A stretch of DNA of 64,000 nt from assembly GCF_000519125.1 (NCBI RefSeq), contig NZ_JAEX01000011.1, positions 1 to 64,000 on the forward strand, given 5' to 3'. The position numbers were made by a program, and so were the translations under genes. The stretch is from Desulfocurvus vexinensis DSM 17965. Its GTDB lineage: Bacteria; Desulfobacterota; Desulfovibrionia; Desulfovibrionales; Desulfovibrionaceae. The notes under the pieces are model-generated. The model did not search any database. It was not told where the DNA came from and saw nothing but the letters and a program-made list of their open reading frames with translations. Shown piece by piece: positions 58,049-64,000 of this stretch. Position 1 is the stretch's first letter. The number at the start of each line of letters is the position of its first letter.

Positions 58049-59383
58049 CTACCAGGCGCCCACGGCCTGCGGCCCGAGCACCAGGCTCGGCAGCCAGCAC
58101 GACAGGGCCGGGACGTAGGTGGTCAAAAGCAGCACGGGGATGCCCACCCAGCACAGGTAGCGCAGCATGATGGGCAGCACCTCCTGGTAGGTGCTGCCCG
58201 ACAGCCGCGTGCCCACGAAGATGGACATGGCAAAGGGCGGGGTGATGACCCCCAGGCCCACGTTGACGATGCAGATGGCCCCCAGGTGCACGAGGTTCAC
58301 GCCCAGCCCGGTCATCAGCGGCAGCACCAGCGGCACGCTGAGGATCAGGATCGGGATGGCCTCCACGAACATGCCCATGAGCAGCAGGAAGGCGTTCATG
58401 GACAGAAGGATCATGAACCGCGAATCGAAGGTGCCGAGCATCAGTTCGGCCAGGTGCTGGGCCACGCCCGCGCGCACCAGATAACGCCCGAGCACCGTGC
58501 CCGAGGCGATGAGCAGGGCGATGACGCCGATGGAGACCAGCGACCCGGCGATGGCCCGGTTCAGGCCCGGTAGGGTCAGCTTGCGGTAGACGAACAGGCC
58601 CACGAGCACGCAGTAGACCACGGCCACGGCCCCGGCCTCGTTGGGCGTGCAGATGCCCCCGTAGATGCCCACCAGGATGACGATGGGGCAGCCCAGGGCG
58701 GGCAGGGCGCCCATGGTCGCGCCGCGCAGGCGGGCCAGGCGCTGGGGCAGGGTCATGTCCGGCTCGACATGCTCGGCCTTGGCGGGGTCGATGTAGCGGT
58801 GGCAGATGCCGTAGTTGAGGATGGCGTAGCCCAGGGCCAGCAGCAGGCCGGGCACGACCGTGGACAGGAACACCGCCGCCACGGACTGCTGGGCCACCAG
58901 GCAGTAGATCAGCGCGGGCACGCTGGGCGGGATGAGGTAGCCCAGGAAGCTCGCGCTGCACAGCACGGAGGTGGTGTACTCCTTGCGGTAGCCGTACTTC
59001 TCCAGGCGCGGCACCAGCAGCGGCACCAGGGCCGAGATGCAGGGCACCGACGAGCCCGTGAGCGCACTCATGAACAGCGTGGCGATGATGCCCACCAGGG
59101 CCATGCCGCCTTTGACCTTGCCCACCAGCAGGTGCGAGAAGCCCACAATGCGGTCGGCCAGCCCGCCCTCGGAAATGAGGCTCCCGGCGAAGACGAAGAA
59201 GCCGATGGCCATGAGGGTGTAGCTGTTCAGGGAGTGGTAGAAGGTGCCGATGATGAAGGTGTCCGGCATGCCGGACACGCCCAGGCCCAGGCCCGTGCTG
59301 GCCAGGAACAGCCAGCCCAGGGGCACGGCCAGCACCAGGCCCGCCAGGAAGGCGCCCACGGCGAAAAGGACTCCGCTGGTCAT
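58049..59383 (-). CDS. dctM: TRAP transporter large permease (DctM)
   Basis: A 444-residue integral membrane protein with about 12 helices that catalyses sodium- or proton-coupled uptake of the ligand delivered by DctP. Typical segments include LMAIGFFVFAGSLISEGGLADRI, GIIATLFMSALTGSSVPCISAL, LGYLIPPSVPALIYC, GGICTPNEAGAVAVVY and GLGVITPPFAMSIFVG. It overlaps dctQ by four bases (ATGA). Given the neighbours, the substrate is probably a D-amino acid or an N-acyl derivative. Confidence 0.94.
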   Translation of the reverse strand: MTSGVLFAVGAFLAGLVLAVPLGWLFLASTGLGLGVSGMPDTFIIGTFYHSLNSYTLMAIGFFVFAGSLISEGGLADRIVGFSHLLVGKVKGGMALVGIIATLFMSALTGSSVPCISALVPLLVPRLEKYGYRKEYTTSVLCSASFLGYLIPPSVPALIYCLVAQQSVAAVFLSTVVPGLLLALGYAILNYGICHRYIDPAKAEHVEPDMTLPQRLARLRGATMGALPALGCPIVILVGIYGGICTPNEAGAVAVVYCVLVGLFVYRKLTLPGLNRAIAGSLVSIGVIALLIASGTVLGRYLVRAGVAQHLAELMLGTFDSRFMILLSMNAFLLLMGMFVEAIPILILSVPLVLPLMTGLGVNLVHLGAICIVNVGLGVITPPFAMSIFVGTRLSGSTYQEVLPIMLRYLCWVGIPVLLLTTYVPALSCWLPSLVLGPQAVGAW

Positions 59384-59910
59384 GGGGTCACCTCCGTGGC
59401 GGCGCCCGGGGCCTTGCGCAGGGCCGCGACGCCCGTGCCGACGCGGTGCGCGGCGTGGAGAGCGCACAGCACAAGCATCAGGAAAACGGTCTGGCGGATC
59501 CAGCTGGTGTCGAACCAGCGCACCAGGGTGCCGTATTCGGGATATTTCAGGGCGTGGCGAAAGAGCTTGAAGCCCATGGGCAGCATGTAGACGATGATGC
59601 CCAGGGTCAGGGCGTCCACCCCCACGCGGTACACCTGCCGGGCCCGGGGGCGGCCCTCGAAGGCCAGGTCCATGAACACGTCCACCGAGGTGTGGGCCCC
59701 GGCGCGGGTGGTCAGGCTGATGGACAGGATCATGGTCGGCACGAAAAGGTACAGGGTCAGGTCGCCGAGCCACATGATTTCGAGGTGCAGGATGTAGCGG
59801 TTGAGGACCTGGGCGAAGGCCATGAGCGAGCAGAGCACGAGCCCGGAGTAGCACAGGGTGCTTTCCAGCAGCGCGATGGCCCGGATCAGGGTCAGGTAGA
59901 GTCGTTTCAT
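59380..59910 (-). CDS. dctQ: TRAP transporter small permease (DctQ)
   Basis: A 176-residue protein with four hydrophobic segments and the DctQ landmarks LNRYILHLEIMWLGDLTLYLFV and TTRAGAHTSVDVFMD. It assembles with DctM. ATG 59910 is preceded by GGGAGA. Confidence 0.92.
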   Translation of the reverse strand: MKRLYLTLIRAIALLESTLCYSGLVLCSLMAFAQVLNRYILHLEIMWLGDLTLYLFVPTMILSISLTTRAGAHTSVDVFMDLAFEGRPRARQVYRVGVDALTLGIIVYMLPMGFKLFRHALKYPEYGTLVRWFDTSWIRQTVFLMLVLCALHAAHRVGTGVAALRKAPGAATEVTP

Positions 59911-59976
59911 GCTGTCTCCCGGGGCTGTGGACCATGCGGGGGGCCGGGCGGCCCCCCGCTGCGGCGCGGGCCGGGC

Positions 59977-61047
59977 CTAGTTGGCGGCGCGGGCCTTGTC
60001 GCGGATGTCGGCCAGGGCCTGCTGGAGCTTGGCGCTCATGTCCTGGCCGGGGTAGTGCTGCTCCAGCCAGGGCTCGCACAGCTCCTTCCAGATGGGCGCC
60101 ACGTCCGAGGCCTCGCGCAGGGCGTCGCGCTCGGCGTCGGTCAGGCGGACCACGGTGAACCCGGGCTGCTGCTCGAGCTTGCGGATGTAGTCGGCCTCGG
60201 CCTTGCGGTGCAGCTCGTTGGCGTAGTGCTGGGCCTCGGCGGCGGCGCGGGTGACTCCGGCCTTGAGCTCGTCGGGCAGGGCGTCCCAGGCGTCCTTGTT
60301 GATGGCCACGTTCTGGTTGTCCCAGCAGAAGTTGAGGTCGGAGTAGAACTTCATGACCTCGTAGTGCCGCTCGTCCACCAGGGATGGCCACATGGTCCAG
60401 CAGCCGTCCACCACGCCGCGCGACAGGGCGTTGTAGATTTCGGACCAGGGCAGGGTGGTCAGGGTCATGCCCGTGCCCTTGCCCATGTTCTCCAGGGCGC
60501 GCACCAGGCCCAGGGAGCTGGACACGCGGATCTTCAGGTTCTTGAAGTCGGCGGTGGTGCGGATGGGCCGCACGGTGTTGCCGATGCCGTAGGCGCCCTG
60601 GGAGACGTGGAAGAGGGTGTGCATGCCCACTTCGTTGTAGGCCTTCTCGATGACCTCGGAGAGCACGCCGGTTTCGGGGGCGAAGGCCAGCTCGGCCTCC
60701 TCCCAGGAGGCGATGGTCCAGGGCATCCAGTTGAGCACGCCGCCGGGAATCAGGCTCACGTAGGGCGAGAAGGTGCCGATGGTGATGCTGCCGTCCTGCA
60801 CGCCGTGGAAGGTCTCGTCGTGGTTGCCCAGCAGACCGTCCACGAAGAGTTCGATCTCCACGCGGCCGTCGGTGTACTCCTTGGTCTTGTCGATGAAGTA
60901 CTGGTAGGCCTGGTTGGCCAGGGGCCGGACCCAGGGCTGGCTGAAGGTCCACTTGTACTCGGCCTGGGCGGCGGCGGCGGGCGCCGCCAGGCCCATGGCC
61001 AGGACCAGGGCCAGGGCCAGGATCGTCAACAGGGACTTGGTTCGCAT
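59977..61047 (-). CDS. dctP: TRAP transporter solute-binding protein (DctP)
   Basis: A 356-residue periplasmic binding protein with a signal peptide ([29 protein letters not shown]). The DctP fold is evident in GRVEIELFVDGLLGNHDETFHGVQDGSI, NLKIRVSSSLGLVRALENMGKG, TLPWSEIYNALSRGVVDGCW and NQNVAINKDAWDALPDELK. The ligand carboxylate is normally bound by the arginine of the KIRV segment. GAGGAAC precedes the start. Second in the operon after dsdA. Confidence 0.93.
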   Translation of the reverse strand: MRTKSLLTILALALVLAMGLAAPAAAAQAEYKWTFSQPWVRPLANQAYQYFIDKTKEYTDGRVEIELFVDGLLGNHDETFHGVQDGSITIGTFSPYVSLIPGGVLNWMPWTIASWEEAELAFAPETGVLSEVIEKAYNEVGMHTLFHVSQGAYGIGNTVRPIRTTADFKNLKIRVSSSLGLVRALENMGKGTGMTLTTLPWSEIYNALSRGVVDGCWTMWPSLVDERHYEVMKFYSDLNFCWDNQNVAINKDAWDALPDELKAGVTRAAAEAQHYANELHRKAEADYIRKLEQQPGFTVVRLTDAERDALREASDVAPIWKELCEPWLEQHYPGQDMSAKLQQALADIRDKARAAN

Positions 61048-61102
61048 GGCTGTTCCTCCGCGGAAAGGGTTGCTCGTGGCTGGAAGGTGACGGACTCGGG
61101 GC

Positions 61103-62500
61103 CTAGAACAATGGCGGCGCGCCGGGGCCTGCGCCGAGGGCGGCGGCCCGGGCCTCGTAGGCCGCCCAGGTTTCGGGGGGCACCATGCCCCCGCCCGTGG
61201 CCCAGACCAGGTGGGTCGTCGTGGGCAGCGCGCCCCGGGGCCCGGCGGCCTGGGCCATGGCCACCCGGCAGGCCCCCGGGAACCCGGCCAGCCCCGAGGG
61301 CTCCAGGCGCAGGCCCTCGGTCTGCTCCACCAGGGCCAGCAGCCGGAACAGGGTCTGGTCGCGCACGGTGAACACGCCGTCGATGCAGTGCTCCAGCGCC
61401 CGGCCCACGAAGCCCGAGGGGCGGCCCACGGCCAGCCCGTCGGCCTCGGTGCGCCCGTCCAGGCCCAGGTCGCGCACGCTGATGGCCTCGTGCAGCCCGG
61501 TGCACAGGCCCACGAGCATGGACGGGGCGCTGGTGGGCTCGGCGAAGAAGCAGCGCACGGCGTCGCCGAAGGCCAGCTTGAGGCCCAGGGTCACGCCGCC
61601 GGGGCCGCCGCCCACCCCGCAGGGCAGGTAGACGCACAGCGGGTGGTCCATGTCCACGGTCAGGCCCTGCTCCTCGAACTGGGCCTTCAGGCGCTGCCCG
61701 GCCACGGCGTAGCCCAGGAACAGGTCGCGGGAGTTCTCGTCGTCCACGAAATGGCAGAACGGGTCGTCCTGGGCCTGCCTGCGGCCCTCGGCCACGGCCA
61801 GGCTGTAGTCTGCGGCGTGCTCCACCACCTGCACGCCCCTGGAGCGCAGCAGCGCCTTTTTCCAGGCCTTGGCGTCGGCGGACATGTGCACCGTGACCCG
61901 GAAGCCCAGGGCGGCGCCGATGATGCCGATGCTCAGGCCGAGGTTGCCCGTGGAGCCCACGGCCACGCAGTAGCCCGCGAACAGCTCGCGCGCTGCCGGG
62001 GAGGCCAGCGCGGCGTAGTCGTCGCCGGGGCGCAGCAGGCCCCGGTCCAGGGCCACGGTCTCGGCGAGCTTGAGGATTTCGTAGATGCCGCCCCGGGCCT
62101 TGATGGACCCGGAGATGGGCAGGTGGCTGTCCAGCTTGACCAGCAGCCGCCCGGGGAAGGGCCGCCCGGCGGCCTGGGCCAGGGCCTCCTGCAACGCGGG
62201 CGCCGCGCGCAGGGCCGACTCGATGCGCCCGCCCTGGGGCGCGGTTTCGGGGAAGACCTGGGCCAGATAGGGCCGGAAGCGCTCCAGCCGCGCGGCGGCG
62301 TCGGCCACGTCGGCGGGGCCCAGGGGCACCGTGGGCAGGGCCCGGCTGGCGGGCCAGGCCTGGGGGTTGACCCAAAACAATTCACGGGTCGCGGCCACGT
62401 CGGCCAACACGGGCCAGCGCCGCACAAGCTCCGGCAGGGCCGGGACCGGCCCGGGCCCCGGGCCGGTCCCGGGGGGGTGCTGCTGCAATTCTTCGCTCAT
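61103..62500 (-). CDS. dsdA: D-serine dehydratase
   Basis: A 465-residue fold-type II PLP enzyme that converts D-serine to pyruvate and ammonia. The PLP lysine is K134 in [26 protein letters not shown] is the phosphate-binding region, and [16 protein letters not shown] the Gly-rich loop. ATG 62500 is preceded by AAGGTGG; a GTG two codons upstream is an alternative. It leads the operon dsdA-dctP-dctQ-dctM-D-aminoacylase and is divergent from a DsdC-like regulator. Confidence 0.94.
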   Translation of the reverse strand: MSEELQQHPPGTGPGPGPVPALPELVRRWPVLADVAATRELFWVNPQAWPASRALPTVPLGPADVADAAARLERFRPYLAQVFPETAPQGGRIESALRAAPALQEALAQAAGRPFPGRLLVKLDSHLPISGSIKARGGIYEILKLAETVALDRGLLRPGDDYAALASPAARELFAGYCVAVGSTGNLGLSIGIIGAALGFRVTVHMSADAKAWKKALLRSRGVQVVEHAADYSLAVAEGRRQAQDDPFCHFVDDENSRDLFLGYAVAGQRLKAQFEEQGLTVDMDHPLCVYLPCGVGGGPGGVTLGLKLAFGDAVRCFFAEPTSAPSMLVGLCTGLHEAISVRDLGLDGRTEADGLAVGRPSGFVGRALEHCIDGVFTVRDQTLFRLLALVEQTEGLRLEPSGLAGFPGACRVAMAQAAGPRGALPTTTHLVWATGGGMVPPETWAAYEARAAALGAGPGAPPLF

Positions 62501-62528
62501 AACCACCTTGGATCGTTGTCGTTGGTTG

Positions 62529-62568
62529 CCTGGGTTTCCCAGGTTGCCAAGTTACCCTATCCAGGGTA
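62529..62568. promoter_or_regulatory. Divergent operator region with two dyads
   Basis: Two dyads lie between dsdA and the LysR gene: CCTGGG-TTT-CCCAGG (62529-62543) and TACCCT-ATCC-AGGGTA (62553-62568). LysR regulators typically bind two dyad sites with a T-N11-A core in such divergent regions, so these are likely operators. Confidence 0.55.
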
Positions 62569-62621
62569 CGGCCCAGGAAACAAACGATGATTTTTCGTGC
62601 ATGGATGAGGGAGATTAAACC

Positions 62622-63620
62622 ATGGACAAGCAGGTCGTGGCCCAGGCCCTGGGCGCGCTGCACACCTTCCTGCTGGTGGGGCGGCACATGAGCTTCACCC
62701 GCGCGGCGGCGGAGCTGTGCCTGACCCCGGGGGCCGTGAGCCACCGCATCCGGGGCCTGGAAGAGACCCTGGGCTTTCCGCTGTTCCACCGCTTCACGCG
62801 GCGCATCGGCTTCACGCCCCAGGGCGAGGCGCTCTTCGGCGTGCTGGATCGGGCCCTGGGCGAGGTGGCGGCCCAGCTGCGCATCATCGGCAACCAGGGG
62901 CTCAACGGCGAACTGCGCGTGACCTGCCCGCCGTCCTTCGCCGGGGTCTGGCTGCTGGACCGGCTGCCCCTGTTCCGGCGGCGCTACCCGGGCATCAATG
63001 TGCATCTGCACTGCCGCAACGATCTGGTGGACTTCGAGCACGAGGATGTGGACCTGGCCATCTACTACGGCCCGGGCAGCTACCCCGGGCTGCACGCCAC
63101 CCTGCTGCTGGAGGAGTCCATGACTCCGGTCTGCTCTCCGGCCTATGCCGACCGTCACGGGCTGTGGGGCGACGCGCGCAAGCTGGCGGAGTGCACCTTC
63201 CTGCACGACAACGCGCCCATCCCCAGCGCCCAGCCGTATTCCGAATGGCAGATGTGGGCCGACGCGGCGGGCCTGCGCGGCCTGCCCTTCGAGCGCTGTT
63301 GCAGCTTCGACCGCTGGGAGCTGGCCGTGCGGGCGGCCCTGCGCGGCATGGGCATCGCCATGGGCCGGGGCCTGCTCATCCGCGACGCCCTCTACCAGGG
63401 CGAGCTGGTGCAGCCCTTCCCCCTGCGCGTGCCCACGGCCTCGTGCTACTCTGTCGTCACCCGCCCGCAGGACGCGACCACCCCGCGCATCGCGGCCCTG
63501 CGCGACTGGCTGGCCGAGCAGGCGGGCAGCGGCCCGGGCGCCGAGGCTCTGGGCGATCTTCCGGCGCCGCCCCCCGCCGCCCCCCGCCGCCTGGAGGGCC
63601 ACTACTGCCGGGAGGATTGA
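62622..63620 (+). CDS. LysR-family regulator (DsdC/GcvA-like)
   Basis: A 332-residue LysR protein. The N-terminal HTH (LGALHTFLLVGRHMSFTRAAAELCLTPGAVSHRIRGLEETLGFPLFHRFTRRIGFTPQG) is close in type to DsdC and GcvA. The effector domain follows, with an Ala/Pro-rich tail. Its position divergent from dsdA suggests activation of the D-serine operon by D-serine, as for DsdC in enterobacteria. A good ribosome site precedes ATG 62622. A five-codon upstream frame (62601-62618) overlaps the leader. Confidence 0.9.
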   Translation: MDKQVVAQALGALHTFLLVGRHMSFTRAAAELCLTPGAVSHRIRGLEETLGFPLFHRFTRRIGFTPQGEALFGVLDRALGEVAAQLRIIGNQGLNGELRVTCPPSFAGVWLLDRLPLFRRRYPGINVHLHCRNDLVDFEHEDVDLAIYYGPGSYPGLHATLLLEESMTPVCSPAYADRHGLWGDARKLAECTFLHDNAPIPSAQPYSEWQMWADAAGLRGLPFERCCSFDRWELAVRAALRGMGIAMGRGLLIRDALYQGELVQPFPLRVPTASCYSVVTRPQDATTPRIAALRDWLAEQAGSGPGAEALGDLPAPPPAAPRRLEGHYCRED

Positions 63621-63685
63621 GGCGCGGCGCCTGGCCGCGTGCCCGGTGCGCCCCGGCCTCCCGGGGCGCCCGGAACACCAGACGC

Positions 63686-63720
63686 AAGGCCCCCCGCCGG
63701 GATTCCCGGCGGGGGGCCTT
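63686..63720 (+). terminator. Terminator after the LysR gene
   Basis: A perfect 16-bp inverted repeat (63686-63701 with 63705-63720) with a three-base loop. It lacks a T-tract but is very stable. Confidence 0.65.
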
Positions 63721-63824
63721 GGTGCATTCTGCCGCCGGGCGGGAGCCGGGGCAGGCAGGCCATGCGCCCTTCCCGGGCCCTGCTCCCGCAGGGAGCTCCA
63801 CCCTGTTCGCGCTCTCTTTTCGTA

Positions 63825-63853
63825 TTGATTCCGGACCGGTTGCGCTTTAGTTT
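63825..63853 (+). promoter_or_regulatory. Candidate promoter of the last gene
   Basis: TTGATT (63825-63830) and TAGTTT (63848-63853) are 17 bases apart, 35 bases before the ATG at 63889. Confidence 0.4.
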
Positions 63854-63888
63854 GGCGCGCCTGAACACTGCACCCGGAGCACCGTCCC

Positions 63889-64000
63889 ATGTTCGTCGCC
63901 GAGCTTTCCGCCCTTGGGGCCGCGGCCTGCTGGTCCCTGGGCGGGGTCATCTCCGTGGGCCCGGCGCGGGCCCTGGGCGCCTTGCCCTTCAACCGCCTGC
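63889..64000 (+). CDS. EamA/DMT-type transporter, N-terminal fragment
   Basis: Only the first 37 residues are inside the window (MFVAELSALGAAACWSLGGV...). The first hydrophobic helix with ALGAAACWSLGG is typical of EamA (drug/metabolite) transporters, which begin with a similar AxxWG-like motif. CCGGAG stands 11 bases upstream. The rest lies beyond the window end. Confidence 0.55.
   Translation, partial: MFVAELSALGAAACWSLGGVISVGPARALGALPFNRL

Overview
The window is chromosomal DNA of a high-GC dissimilatory sulfate reducer, most likely a member of the Desulfovibrionales. The main evidence is a complete dsrA-dsrB-dsrD cluster followed by a CbiA/CobB-type amidase (the dsrN position), a D. africanus ferredoxin III-type 7Fe ferredoxin, two MucR-family regulators and a TRAP transporter locus. 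No insertion sequence, prophage, CRISPR array or rRNA operon is visible. One tRNA gene (Leu-UAA) is present. Functional names rest on motif recognition; no database search was possible.

Layout. 1-3.1 kb: tandem repeats and hairpins, then a fused CobD-CobQ gene for cobalamin synthesis. 3.6-9.3 kb: a zinc-finger MucR regulator, then marR with an RND efflux pair. 9.3-12.3 kb: cheD, GDP-fucose synthase, a second MucR that has lost its zinc ligands, and a small orphan gene. 12.5-18.4 kb (minus): a five-gene envelope-sugar operon (HpaI aldolase, CMP-sugar synthetase, SDR, DegT aminotransferase, STT3 oligosaccharyltransferase). 18.5-24.5 kb (minus): a ~1,984-residue FecR-RTX protein. 24.6-29.8 kb (minus): DUF2892, membrane fusion protein, RND pump and ridA. 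30.2-35.7 kb: a possibly Fur-controlled Cys-rich TPR gene, greA, cobT, and a proteostasis group (hsp20, htpX, degP-like). 35.9-39.2 kb: the ferredoxin, then a tightly coupled five-gene operon of largely unknown function (YkgJ-type Cys cluster, unknown, TPR, HEAT, unknown).

39.8-47.2 kb: a small unknown gene, then dsrA, dsrB, dsrD, dsrN/cobB, a metallophosphoesterase and a Ser/Thr kinase-DUF1566 protein. Two regulatory details stand out: a near-perfect Rex-type operator upstream of dsrA, and a strong intrinsic terminator ending at the Shine-Dalgarno of dsrN. 47.4-56.1 kb: a UvrD-type helicase, an alkaline-phosphatase-superfamily protein, a FUSC-like membrane protein, tRNA-Leu, APS kinase, and a fusion of a UPF0104-type flippase domain with an O-antigen-ligase-like domain. 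56.4-63.6 kb: a D-amino-acid locus (D-aminoacylase, TRAP DctPQM, D-serine dehydratase) divergent from a DsdC-like LysR regulator. The window ends inside an EamA-type transporter gene.

How the parts fit: the dsr region supplies terminal sulfite reduction, and its amidase probably modifies siroheme. The D-amino-acid locus would feed pyruvate and ammonia into metabolism. CobDQ and CobT serve corrinoid synthesis. Several loci (sugar operon, OST, ligase fusion, fucose synthase, RTX protein) point to an elaborate cell surface. Intergenic regions contain a recurring terminator-like repeat family (three copies) and many GC-rich hairpins.
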